From positions 39,593-103,592 of the forward strand of contig BMJD01000011.1 in NCBI GenBank assembly GCA_014642895.1: 64,000 nt of DNA, read 5' to 3'. Source of the stretch: Lentibacillus populi (lineage in GTDB: Bacteria > Bacillota > Bacilli > Bacillales > Amphibacillaceae). Under the pieces are notes generated by a model. That model saw nothing but the letters and a program-made list of their open reading frames with translations, was not told the DNA's origin and searched no databases. Numbering within the stretch: position 1 is the stretch's first letter; every line of letters starts with the position of its first letter. Below are positions 18,467 to 27,488 of the stretch, one piece after another. Position numbers and translations under genes: made by a program.

Positions 18467-19072
18467 ATGTCGAGGGGATTTAATGAGTATGAAAAGCAAT
18501 TCATCACTAATTCTCTTATAGAACAAGGAAAGATTCTTTTTAGCAATTTTGGGTTTCAAAAAACAAGTATCCTTGAAATCACCAAAAATGTTGGTATTGC
18601 TCCAGGGACGTTTTATAAATTCTTTAATTCAAAGGAAGACTTATATTTCGTGATACTTGAAAAGGAAGAAGAAAAAATAAAAGAGCAATATGCTAATGTA
18701 GATATTTTCAAGGAAAATCAACCGAAAAAAGCAATCAAAAGTATCCTCCAACAAATGATCAATACAATCGAAACGAATCCACTAATTCGTGAATTGTATT
18801 TTGGGAGCAATATGGAAGTTTTGCTAAAAAAACTATCTCCAGAATTACTAGAGAAACACTTCAAAAATGATTCTAACTCATTATTGTCTTTGATTGAAAA
18901 ATGGAAAATTGAAGGGATAACCCTAGAAGAAAACCCTGAGGTCATTGCAGGTGTACTGCGTTCTTTGTTTGTACTTACGCTTCACCAAAAAGAAATTGGT
19001 GCAGCAGTCTATCGGGAAACTATCGAACTGTTTATTGACCTTATTGTCGATGGAATCATTCAGGAGGAGTGA
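18467..19072 (+). CDS. TetR/AcrR-family transcriptional regulator
   Basis: 201-aa regulator. The N-terminal helix-turn-helix covers SLIEQGKILFSNFGFQKTSILEITKNVGIAPGTFYKFFNSKEDLY (about residues 15-65), followed by an all-helical ligand domain. The start is ATG 18467, seven bases after GGGGG. It is first in an operon with an ABC ATPase (5-nt gap) and an ABC-2 permease (ATGA overlap). It probably represses this operon through the inverted repeat in its own leader and releases it when a toxic compound or antibiotic binds. Confidence 0.9.
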   Translation: MSRGFNEYEKQFITNSLIEQGKILFSNFGFQKTSILEITKNVGIAPGTFYKFFNSKEDLYFVILEKEEEKIKEQYANVDIFKENQPKKAIKSILQQMINTIETNPLIRELYFGSNMEVLLKKLSPELLEKHFKNDSNSLLSLIEKWKIEGITLEENPEVIAGVLRSLFVLTLHQKEIGAAVYRETIELFIDLIVDGIIQEE

Positions 19073-19077
19073 TAAAT

Positions 19078-20004
19078 ATGCATCAAGCCATTCAAACCAA
19101 TCGGTTATCCAAAAGCTATAAAGGCTTTCAAGCTGTTAAAGGTATTTCATTAAATATAAATAAAGGTGAAATTTATGGTTTTATCGGGTTAAATGGGGCT
19201 GGTAAAACTACAACAATCAGAATGTTGCTTGGACTGATCAGACCAACTCATGGCACATGCTATATAAACGAAAAGAAGGTAAGTCTTAAAAATCATAGCA
19301 TCTGGAGAAAAGTTGGGTATATGGTTGAGACACCCTATTCTTATCCTGAACTCACTGTCAAGGAAAATCTTGAAATCTATCGCCGCCTTCGATTGATTTC
19401 AAACAAAAATAAGGTATCAGAGGTGATGAATCAACTTAATTTAACAAGATATGCCCAAAAAAAAGCGAAAGACCTCTCTTTAGGTAATGCCCAACGTCTA
19501 GGTATTGCCAAAGCAATTCTGCATACACCTGAAATTTTAATTTTGGATGAACCTGTTAACGGATTAGATCCTGCAGGGATAGTTGAGATAAGAGATTTAC
19601 TTCAAGACTTGGCTTTTAACAAGGGGGTCACAATTTTAATCTCTAGTCACCTTCTTGATGAAGTAGCCAAAATTGCTACCAAAATTGGTATCATTCATGA
19701 AGGGGAGCTGATACAAGAAATCGAATCAACCAAACTAAACAAACTTCTTAATCAACGTCTTACCATTGATTCTCAAGATAACAAGTCAGCTGCATCTAAA
19801 ATGTCAAAAGCCGGATATTTCTCAGTTTTAAATAAAGATGGCTTGATTGAGACATACAATAAAAAAGCCATCCTACATCCAGACGAGATTTCCCGTTTTC
19901 TTGTTTATGAGGGACTTCCCCCAACTAGATTGACAGTGGAAGAAGAGAACTTGGAATCCTATTTTCTAAGAATTATCAAAGGGAAAGGAGAAATGTTGCA
20001 ATGA
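19078..20004 (+). CDS. ABC transporter ATP-binding protein
   Basis: 308-aa ATPase of the BcrA/drug-export type. Walker A is GLNGAGKTTT, the signature is a divergent LSLGNAQR instead of LSGGQ.QR, and Walker B is LILDEPVNGLDPAG. The C-terminal extension after about residue 225 is typical of the DrrA/BcrA group. GGAGGAG lies 8 nt before the ATG. It pairs with the permease that overlaps its stop codon. A role in peptide-antibiotic or lipid-active compound export is likely from the family; substrate unknown. Confidence 0.92.
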   Translation: MHQAIQTNRLSKSYKGFQAVKGISLNINKGEIYGFIGLNGAGKTTTIRMLLGLIRPTHGTCYINEKKVSLKNHSIWRKVGYMVETPYSYPELTVKENLEIYRRLRLISNKNKVSEVMNQLNLTRYAQKKAKDLSLGNAQRLGIAKAILHTPEILILDEPVNGLDPAGIVEIRDLLQDLAFNKGVTILISSHLLDEVAKIATKIGIIHEGELIQEIESTKLNKLLNQRLTIDSQDNKSAASKMSKAGYFSVLNKDGLIETYNKKAILHPDEISRFLVYEGLPPTRLTVEEENLESYFLRIIKGKGEMLQ

Positions 20005-20780
20005 GCTATTTCCTTACTGCATTACAGGCTGAGGGACTTAAAATTTGCAAGTCCAAAGTAATTTGGATTACCGCGGCAGCTTTTACCATTGCACCTTTAA
20101 TGGCCGGGTTTTTTATGGTTGTATTAAAAAGTCCGGAACTTTTAAAAAGCTCCGGCTTGCTCGAAGCCAAAGCCCAATTTGCAGGAGAAGCAAATTGGCC
20201 ATCCTATATAAGTTTACATGCCCAAATAATTGCAGTAGGCGGGATTTTAATCTTTGGGTTTGTCACAAGCTGGATATTTGGGAGAGAATACGCTGACCAC
20301 ACAGTAAAGGACCTCTTAGCACTCCCTTATTCTAGGGCAGTTATTGTGATGGCCAAATTTATAGCAGCTTTCCTAACGAATACTATTTTAAGTACATATG
20401 TTGTGACGCTTGGTTTCTTCATTGGGTGGATTATCGGGCTCACACAATGGTCTTCAACAATCGTTACACATGGTCTTTATATACTGGTAGTAGTTACCAT
20501 TTTAACGATAGCCCTATGTACACCAGTCGCTTTCTTTGCAAGTTACGGTGGAGGATATTTAGCTCCATTAGGATTTGTTATTTTTACGCTTGTTCTTTCT
20601 CAAATTGTTGCAATTGCTGGCTTTGGCGAATACTTTCCATGGGCTGTACCAGCTCTTTATAGCGGTGTAACAGCGGGAGAAAGTGCTCTAGGTTGGGGGA
20701 GTTTATTAATTATTTTCATTACGAGTTTATTAGGGGTTTTAAGTACACTATATTGGTGGCTTTTGGCAGACCAGCATTAA
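20001..20780 (+). CDS. ABC-2 type permease
   Basis: 259-aa membrane protein with six predicted transmembrane segments and the conserved ABC-2 element FGREYADHTVKDLLALPYSR after the second helix (BcrB/NatB-like family). Its ATG overlaps the ATPase stop (ATGA), so the two are translationally coupled. The pair would form a homodimeric export complex controlled by the upstream TetR. Confidence 0.88.
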   Translation: MSYFLTALQAEGLKICKSKVIWITAAAFTIAPLMAGFFMVVLKSPELLKSSGLLEAKAQFAGEANWPSYISLHAQIIAVGGILIFGFVTSWIFGREYADHTVKDLLALPYSRAVIVMAKFIAAFLTNTILSTYVVTLGFFIGWIIGLTQWSSTIVTHGLYILVVVTILTIALCTPVAFFASYGGGYLAPLGFVIFTLVLSQIVAIAGFGEYFPWAVPALYSGVTAGESALGWGSLLIIFITSLLGVLSTLYWWLLADQH

Positions 20781-21000
20781 GAGAAACAATAATGTTACTA
20801 ACATCATGTGAATTTGTTGATAACAAATATTAACGAGTTTTACACTTGTTATTTGTACTGTTTAACCCCATTCCCACACTATTTTCCTAATACCCACTTT
20901 GTAGTCCTTAAGAACGAATTGTTATGTGAAAGGTTTAGTGCTTCTATATTTAAGGGATAATCTTACTAATAAGGTTTAGAATTGGAAGGGGATATTAAAC

Positions 21001-21600
21001 ATGAAGCGCTGGGCTTTTCTTTTGTTGCTATTAACCATTATGCTTGTCATAACTGCATGTGGTGGAAATGCGGATGATGAATCAAACAGTCAGGATAATA
21101 TGGGTGGAGCGGATGACAATACCCAAAATGAGAAGAAGGATGATGATAATCAAACAGTTCAAGTTGATTTAAAAAATGGAGATGGGGAATCAGTTGGTAC
21201 TACAACATTGGAACAGGTGTCTAAGGGAGTTAAAATTACCCTTGAAGGACATGATATCCCAAGTGGCACACACGGATTTCATATCCATGAAACAGGACAG
21301 TGTGAAGCGCCGGACTTTAAATCAGCTGGAGGTCATTTCAACCCTGAGGATTCCAATCATGGCTTTGATGACCCGGACGGGCCGCATGCAGGAGATTTAC
21401 CCAATATTGTAGTAGGTAAAGATGGTACAGTGAACGAATCATTTATCGCTGAAAAGGTAACACTGGAAGAAGGTAAAGACAACTCCCTATTTGGCGATGG
21501 CGGAACAGCTATTGTCATTCATGAAGGCGCTGATGATGGCAAATCACAGCCTTCAGGAGATGCCGGTGATCGATTCGCATGTGGTGCAATCAATAAATGA
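21001..21600 (+). CDS. sodC: Cu/Zn superoxide dismutase lipoprotein
   Basis: 199-aa secreted lipoprotein: signal with lipobox ITAC (Cys20), a 30-residue acidic Asn/Asp-rich linker, then a SodC domain. All metal ligands are present: His94, His96, His112 and His174 for copper and His112, His120, His129 and Asp132 for zinc. Cys101 and Cys194 can form the structural disulfide. Thus it should be an active dismutase anchored outside the membrane, unlike the B. subtilis YojM protein, whose copper site is incomplete. It is monocistronic, with GGAAGGGG before the ATG and a strong bidirectional terminator downstream. Confidence 0.93.
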   Translation: MKRWAFLLLLLTIMLVITACGGNADDESNSQDNMGGADDNTQNEKKDDDNQTVQVDLKNGDGESVGTTTLEQVSKGVKITLEGHDIPSGTHGFHIHETGQCEAPDFKSAGGHFNPEDSNHGFDDPDGPHAGDLPNIVVGKDGTVNESFIAEKVTLEEGKDNSLFGDGGTAIVIHEGADDGKSQPSGDAGDRFACGAINK

Positions 21601-21729
21601 CAGACGATTTGAGCCTGAGACATAACAAAACGCTGAACTCTAAAAACGAACAACACACTTATTATTTGGACTCAAATCCTTCAGACTAGGGGCTGAAAGT
21701 GATAAAAGTATGTTTATTCAATTAAAAAA

Positions 21730-21767
21730 ATAATCAACATATTAGCCATGACTAGTATGTTGATTAT
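21730..21767. terminator. Bidirectional terminator between sodC and hydA
   Basis: ATAATCAACATA and TATGTTGATTAT form a perfect 12-bp stem, preceded by seven A and followed by CTTTTTA, so it can work for sodC (+) and hydA (-). Upstream at 21609 is GAGCCTGAGACATAAC, similar to a sequence common between Gram-positive genes. Confidence 0.7.
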
Positions 21768-21881
21768 CTTTTTATGTTAAGGTTTTTATAAAATTTGGTC
21801 TTGACAATTACTACAGTTAAGGGTAGATACTTTTGTCGACCACCCCTTTGACGGACTATTGCATACCACCAATGTTCAATG

Positions 21882-23303
21882 TCACACGTTCTTCAATTCT
21901 TTAGCAGCTTGTGCGTCATCAAAACAAAGCGCAAACGGTTTTCCAGGAATGAACTTGCCATCGCCTTTTTCACCAATAAATTCACCTTCATCAACTACAA
22001 GCTTCCCGCGCAGGAATACTTTATCCACTTTTCCTTCCTGTTTATACCCTTCAAACGTACTATAGTCAACACCATGCAAACTGTTTTCATTAGAAATAAC
22101 GGACGATCCATTCGGGTCATACAAAACGATATCCGCATCCATACCAACGCCAATATGCCCCTTGCAATGGTCTAACCCCATGTTCTTGGCTGGCGTGGTT
22201 GCAAATAGGTCAACAAACCGCTGTCTGGAGATCTTTCCGGTGTTGACACCGTATGTCCAAAGAATGCCTAAGCGGTTTTCTACGCCAGGTGCACCATTTG
22301 GGATGTTGGTAAAATCATCGATTCCCATATGTTTTTGTGATTCCCAGTCAAATCCGCAATGATCGGTGCTAATGGCGTTTAGCCAGCCATTGTCAAACGC
22401 CTCCCATAAGGCCTCTTGGTCGGCTTTGGTACGTAAAGCCGGTGACATCACATATTTAGCCCCTTCGAAGTTTGGTTTAGCTAAGTCATCTTCCTCAAGC
22501 ATCAGATATTGGACACAAGTTTCACCATAAACCGGCAGTCCCTCGTTTTTGGCAGACCGGATGGCTTCCATAACACTTTTAGCTGTGACATGAACAATGT
22601 AAACGGGGGCTTCTACCATAGCCGCCAGATTGATCACGCGCTGGGTTGCTTCGAGTTCCACCCTTGCTGGTCTTGAAACTGCATGGTAATATGGATCCGT
22701 CTTACCTTCAGCGACAAGTTTCTTTTGTAGCAGGTCGATCACATCAGCATTCTCACAATGGACCATAACGGTAACTCCAGCTTCCTTCGCCGCTTTTAAT
22801 GCTTTGTAAAGGGCCTCATCATCACTATGAAACGGCATCCCTTTATAGGCCATAAACAATTTAACGGTGGAAATACCCCTGTTAGGCAAATCGGCAATTT
22901 CCTCGAATGTCTTATCTACTGGATCACATACAACAGCATGGTATGAATAATCTGCCATGGCCTGGGGAGCAACTTCATTTTTGTCCATTTCAAAAATCGT
23001 ATCCGCCATTCCTTTGCCCTGTTCCTGATTGACAAATTCTACAACTGTTGTGGTTCCACCAGCAACAGCAGCATTCGAGGTTTCAAACCCTCTTACTCGC
23101 TCCCCTTTAAATTCAAAGGAATAATGGACATGTTGATCAACCCCACCTGGAAGGACGTATTTCCCCTTAGCATCGATAATCTCGTCAGCAGTTGCGTCTA
23201 ACTGTGCCCCGACCGCAATTATTTTTTCTCCCTCAACTAATACATCTCCAACAAATTCATCGATAGCGGTTACAATCGTTCCGTTTTTAATTAATGTACG
23301 CAT
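21882..23303 (-). CDS. hydA: Dihydropyrimidinase (D-hydantoinase)
   Basis: 473-aa amidohydrolase that opens 5,6-dihydrouracil to N-carbamoyl-beta-alanine. Metal ligands are His58 and His60 (DQHVHY), the carboxylated Lys148 in STVKLFMAYKG, then His in MVHCEN, His in IVHVTAKS and Asp in STDHCGF. GGAGGAGG stands 5 nt before ATG 23303. It is downstream of, and overlaps by 17 nt, the end of a ruined carbamoylase gene, so it was once second in that operon. It is separated from preTA by 6 kb yet supplies the missing step of the same pathway. With IS1182 upstream, its promoter may have changed. Confidence 0.94.
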   Translation of the reverse strand: MRTLIKNGTIVTAIDEFVGDVLVEGEKIIAVGAQLDATADEIIDAKGKYVLPGGVDQHVHYSFEFKGERVRGFETSNAAVAGGTTTVVEFVNQEQGKGMADTIFEMDKNEVAPQAMADYSYHAVVCDPVDKTFEEIADLPNRGISTVKLFMAYKGMPFHSDDEALYKALKAAKEAGVTVMVHCENADVIDLLQKKLVAEGKTDPYYHAVSRPARVELEATQRVINLAAMVEAPVYIVHVTAKSVMEAIRSAKNEGLPVYGETCVQYLMLEEDDLAKPNFEGAKYVMSPALRTKADQEALWEAFDNGWLNAISTDHCGFDWESQKHMGIDDFTNIPNGAPGVENRLGILWTYGVNTGKISRQRFVDLFATTPAKNMGLDHCKGHIGVGMDADIVLYDPNGSSVISNENSLHGVDYSTFEGYKQEGKVDKVFLRGKLVVDEGEFIGEKGDGKFIPGKPFALCFDDAQAAKELKNV

Positions 23304-24864
23304 GATATCCTCCTCCGAAAATTTGTGAGTGCTTAACAAATGGTTGATTTTTCCCCTTTGTCTTTACAGCTAAATGTTTTACTACATGAAGTAACAAATC
23401 ACCCCCTGATTTGATATCTTCCTCTCTTGTATATTCCTCAGGGCAGTGGCTTTTTCCTCCCATACTTGGAATAAAAATCATCCCTACATCGATCAGGTCC
23501 GTCATCATTGCTGCGTCGTGAACAGCGCCACTATTCATTTTCATATAGTTATAGCCCTGTTCGGATGCTGCCTCCTCAATCGCCTGGACGATAGTTTGAC
23601 AGGGAAGATGCACCACTAATCAATTCAATCTCGCTTTGAAATTTATCTTCCACGGCAACGGCGTTTACTTTTTCAGCCAAGGCATTGGCAACAAGATTAA
23701 TTCCCTCTGCCTCCACATCCCTCACATCTATAAAAAACTCCACACGTCGGGGAATAACATTTGGCATATTTGGCTGACAGGTTATTTTATAAGTAAAGAA
23801 AGTATAAAAATTTAGGCTCTATTCTGCTTACGTCAGAGTTGGCCATGTCCAGCTCCAGCGCCCAGCAACTAGCAAACTTCACACTCCTTCACTACGATAA
23901 GTCAACATCGGCAAAAGGGGAAGTTCGGTTAAAACCGCGACGACAATCGCCACACCGAACTGAACTACGTCCTGTAGGCCTCAGCTCACCGTGTTTCCTT
24001 TATCTCATTGCGGAGTGCTCCAGTTTGTACGTTGCTAAACGTGCGCTTGCGCTTTTCTTACCAACCGTGGCAACTGTTGTCGGTAATGCTTGGCTTCTTG
24101 CCATTTGCTGAATATAGGAAATGATGGTTGCTGCTCCCACCAATGGATCACGTCTTAAATCCATCGGCGTTGTCCCCGCATGATTGGAATCCCCTTCCAG
24201 TGTAACTTTAAACGTTTTCATTCCTGAAATCGCTTGAACAATACCAATCGATTTACGCTGCGTTTCAAGTATAGCCCACTGTTCAATATGCAGTTCTATC
24301 ATCGTATCTACTTCATTGCTTCCAAGAACATCCTTACCAACATCCTCTACATTAAGACCGAAATTTTTAGCCAGGTCATAAGCGGAATCACCTTCTCCAT
24401 TTTTGATGGATTTCAGATCATCTACACCAATTTTCCCCGTTAATACCTTGCTGCCCAGCATCGTGCTTCCGAAATTGGATCCTTCCTCTTCAGCAAAAAT
24501 AATCAATTCGATTGGACGGCTCATCGTTACCTGTTCTTCTTTTAATACTCTTATAGTCTCCAAAGCTGCTAAAACACCAGTCAGTTCATCAAATTTCCCA
24601 CCATTTTCTACCGTATCGATGTGGGAGCCTATTATGATGGAGGGTTTATCGATTTCTTTCCCGAAGATTGCTCTGATATTTCCAATAGCGTCCACTTTTA
24701 TGTAGAGACCAAGCCCCTGCATTTGTGATAAAAGATAATCTCTAGCTTGCCGATCTTCACCACTGTAGGAAAACCGTGTGCAACCATTGTTTGGCGTTTT
24801 ATTATAGCTAGTAAGGTTGATAAATCGTTTAGCATTCGTTTTAGATTCATTTCCATTTTTGTAT
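23287..24864 (-). pseudogene. Second M20-family carbamoylase/amidohydrolase gene, disrupted
   Basis: Pieces of one hydrolase lie in three frames. The N-terminus (MEMNLKRMLNDLSTL) shifts frame near 24811, where one base appears lost, into NKTPNNGCTRFSYSGEDRQ. The frame then runs with GSHIDTVENGGKF, EEEGSNF and ELHIEQW to TVGK at about 24060. There a 275-bp repeat element is inserted; the gene resumes at ITCQPNMPNVIP (23785). A second frameshift near 23605 separates IELISGAS from CQTIVQAIEEAA. The rest contains GGKSHCPEE. Homologous to the intact carbamoylase at 9705-10943, which may have made this copy dispensable. Confidence 0.88.
23786..24060 (-). repeat. Intergenic repeat element, copy 2, inserted in the carbamoylase pseudogene
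   Basis: About 275 bp inverted relative to the copy at 12828-13044. It interrupts the codon series TVGK-ITCQPN precisely, so insertion boundaries can be read: the gene is continuous if the element is removed. It carries an extra internal segment of roughly 65 bp relative to copy 1. Ends TAAG...(C)TTA look like short imperfect terminal inverted repeats, as in a MITE. No open frame of its own. Confidence 0.78.
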
Positions 24865-24944
24865 TCTCCCTGAATGGAAACGCATAATTCAAATGAGTTT
24901 TAGTTAAAATGATTGCCCCTACCGATTTATATGAAATCATTAAC

Positions 24945-26752
24945 ATGATTAGCACCCAAAAAGGTTCATATTTACCACCACCTGAATTCGTCAATCCGTT
25001 ATAATAGAGATAGATATGTATGTTGGAGGTCAGATTCATGTTCAGACAAGAAAAAAAAGACGTTCAAAAAACACTTTTCGATCAAGATCAGGCATTTCCA
25101 GATCAAATTATGGAAATGCTAAAAAAAAGTTGGGCGGATGATTTTTACCGATTGATTCTCACACAGATAAATGAAGATCGGTTTTCTGTTTTGTATAGCG
25201 ATAAGGTAAGCCGTCTGAACAAGCCAGTCAACGTATTGGTTAGTTTCCTTATTCTCAAACAAGAGAATTTACTCTCAGATGAAGAATTGATTGGATCGCT
25301 TTACTTTGATTATCGGTTTCAGTATGCGTTAGGTCTCGAAACAAACTCTGATAAAGATCGTCTTTGTATCAATACCTTATCGAACTTCAGGTGTCGCCTT
25401 GTTGAGCACGAACTCCAAACTGGCGAAGATCTTCTCCAACAGGAAATGGAATCGATTTCGGATAAGATGGCTGAATTTCTCTCATTAAATAAGTTTATGG
25501 CTCGAATGGACTCCAGTATGATTGACAGTTCCTGCAAAAACATGACGCGCATTGAACTGGTGTATACCGTCATTCGCAATATGGTGAGAGAACTAAGTAA
25601 GACAACGGATTTGGAACTTCCCGAATCCTTTTTGGCATACCTTGAAAAAGGCCATAAAAATAAAACCATTTACAAAACTAAATCAACCGAAGAAGGCTCT
25701 AAACTGGAATCCCTTATTCAGCAGGCTCATGACTTATACGAACTGGTAAAAGGTCATTCGGCAGCGACAGATTCTACCAGTTTTGAGCATCTTTCTCGTC
25801 TTCTTCAAGAACAATCCATCGAAACAGAAGATGGTATCGTTGTTCCGATGGAAGGCGCAAAGCTATCATCTCAAATTCTTCAAAATCCATCTGCCCCTGA
25901 CGCAACCTTTCGAAATAAGGCTGGCGAAACCATATAGGGAACAGCTTGAACTTTGTTGAAGTTTACGACCCTGAAAAAGAAACGGGTCTTATTATGCATG
26001 CCGAATTAAAAGAGAATACGTACAGTGACGCCCAATTTGGTGAGGATTTTGTAAAGAATCATTCTCTCGCAAACGAGATAGACATATTAGCTGTTGACGG
26101 TGCTTATTACCGACAAGAGACTGTAAAACAGGCTGAAGAAAAAGATCTTGAAATAAACTTTTCTTAAATGACAGGTCGAACGGTTTCAGACGATTATATT
26201 GGCGTGGACCAATTTAAAATTGACCCCGAGACACACAAGATTACGGAATGTCCACAAGGATATGAACCAACTTTTTTCAATCTATGATTCAGAGAAAGAG
26301 ATATACACCGCCAAGTTTTATAAAGAACAGTGCCGGCACTGTCCATTATTAGACCAATGTCAAGTGAAGAAGCAGAAAAAGGCGTATCATATTTCGTTTA
26401 GCGAAAACAAACGACGCACAGATCAAACACGTTCCAAAATCGGTACAGAAAGACATCAGGAATTATCTAACTATCGTGCAGGCGTTGAAGGTGTGCCGTC
26501 TGTCTTAAAACGGGTATATCAACTAGAGCATTTACCTGTCAGAGGACGAGTGCGCCCAAAAATATGGATATATGCATCGATAATCGCCCAAAACTTCAAA
26601 AGATGCAGGAAATACATCAAAATGATGGTCCCAACCACTATATAAGAGGATGGGATTTCCTAATATTTAATTGTGAAACCAAAAATCGTACTTACATTAA
26701 TAGAAATTGGTCATTTCAATTTATTAAACCCTAGTTTTTGGGTGCTAATCAT
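24945..26752 (+). mobile_element. IS1182-family insertion sequence (decayed)
   Basis: Perfect 18-bp terminal inverted repeats: ATGATTAGCACCCAAAAA at 24945-24962 and its reverse complement at 26735-26752. The element is 1808 bp and contains one transposase gene with three lesions. It lies 80 bp upstream of the broken carbamoylase gene and upstream of the glcG-like gene. I could not define a clear target duplication. Confidence 0.9.
25038..26645 (+). pseudogene. IS1182-family transposase, frameshifted
   Basis: The start (MFRQEKKDVQ, after GGAGGTCAGATTC) and the N-terminal domain are intact to about 25935, where the frame is lost at FRNKAGETI. The DDE part continues in another frame from NFVEVYDPEKE to LEINFS, ends at an in-frame TAA (26165), reads on through MTGRTVSDD and shifts again near 26270 to IYDSEKEIYTAKFY. 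The cysteine-rich CRHCPLLDQC and the C-terminal LPVRGRVRPKIWIYA block follow. Three lesions make this inactive unless complemented. Confidence 0.9.
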
Positions 26753-26839
26753 AAATTTAAAATTCAGGACTATGTTTATTAAAAATGTCTACGGGAATCA
26801 AGTAAAGAAAGGTAATTTTTAGAAGGAGGAAGATGACTA

Positions 26840-27253
26840 GTGGAAAAAATAAACTTGGAAATGGCAAAACAAATAATTGACGGAGCGGAAAGAGAAGCAA
26901 GTAAAATTGGTGTGCAGATGGTCATCTCTGTCGTGGATGATGGTGGAAATCTCGTTGCCACCCATCGCATGGATGATGCATGGCTGGCAAGTGTAGACAT
27001 TGCCCGGAACAAAGCCTGGACATCTGTTGCCCTGAAAATGCCTACAGCTGAATTAGAGGAAGCAACCGTTCCAAACGCAGAGCTCTGGGGGCTTAACACA
27101 ACCAACCAGGGCAAAATTGTTGTCTTTGGTGGTGGAATCCCACTTGAAAAAGACGGAAAAATTGTCGGAGCAGTCGGTGTTAGCGGAGGCGCTGTACCTC
27201 AGGACGTACAGGTGGCTGAAGCAGCAGTTGAAGTATTTCGAAATGAGAATTAG
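26840..27253 (+). CDS. GlcG/HbpS-family (DUF336) protein
   Basis: 137-aa small protein of the GlcG/HbpS family, which includes haem-binding HbpS and proteins encoded with glycolate oxidase or diol dehydratases. Typical features are VVDDGGNLVATHRMD and the C-terminal GGGIPL..DGKIVGAVGVSGG. The start is GTG 26840 with GGAGGA 10 nt upstream. It stands alone between the IS1182 element and a terminator, so context gives no clue to function. Its 5' region may include the IS right end. Confidence 0.85.
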   Translation: MEKINLEMAKQIIDGAEREASKIGVQMVISVVDDGGNLVATHRMDDAWLASVDIARNKAWTSVALKMPTAELEEATVPNAELWGLNTTNQGKIVVFGGGIPLEKDGKIVGAVGVSGGAVPQDVQVAEAAVEVFRNEN

Positions 27254-27262
27254 TGTATACAA

Positions 27263-27285
27263 CCTCCCACGACGGGAGGCTTTTG
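27263..27285 (+). terminator. Rho-independent terminator of the glcG-like gene
   Basis: CCTCCC and GGGAGG form a 6-bp GC-rich stem with a 5-nt loop followed by CTTTTG, 10 nt after the stop codon. Confidence 0.7.
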
Positions 27286-27414
27286 AATTATCGTAATCCA
27301 ATTTGGAATGACATGTTGATTGTTACTTCCTATTAGAAATACAAAATAAACTTTTCTGTATTTCTGCATTACAACACTTTAATTTCAAAGGAGATTTCCC
27401 ATTATCATTCACGT

Positions 27415-27447
27415 TATCTGTCAGCCATTGTAAGTGGCCGACAGATA
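27415..27447. other. Palindrome downstream of the DASS transporter gene
   Basis: TATCTGTCAGCCA and TGGCCGACAGATA form a 13-bp stem with one mismatch and a 7-nt loop, 42 nt past the transporter stop codon. No T run; it may be a weak terminator or RNA-stabilising hairpin. Confidence 0.4.
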
Positions 27448-27488
27448 TACTGACTAAACCCTCAAATATCGTTCACATGGTGTTTTGA

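Noticed and set aside
24698..25039. 113-codon minus-strand frame upstream of the dead carbamoylase
   Set aside because: Its C-terminal half is the carbamoylase N-terminus out of frame, and the N-terminal half runs into the IS1182 end.
27415..27447. Palindrome considered as a phage or integrative element attachment site
   Set aside because: No integrase or second copy in the window.
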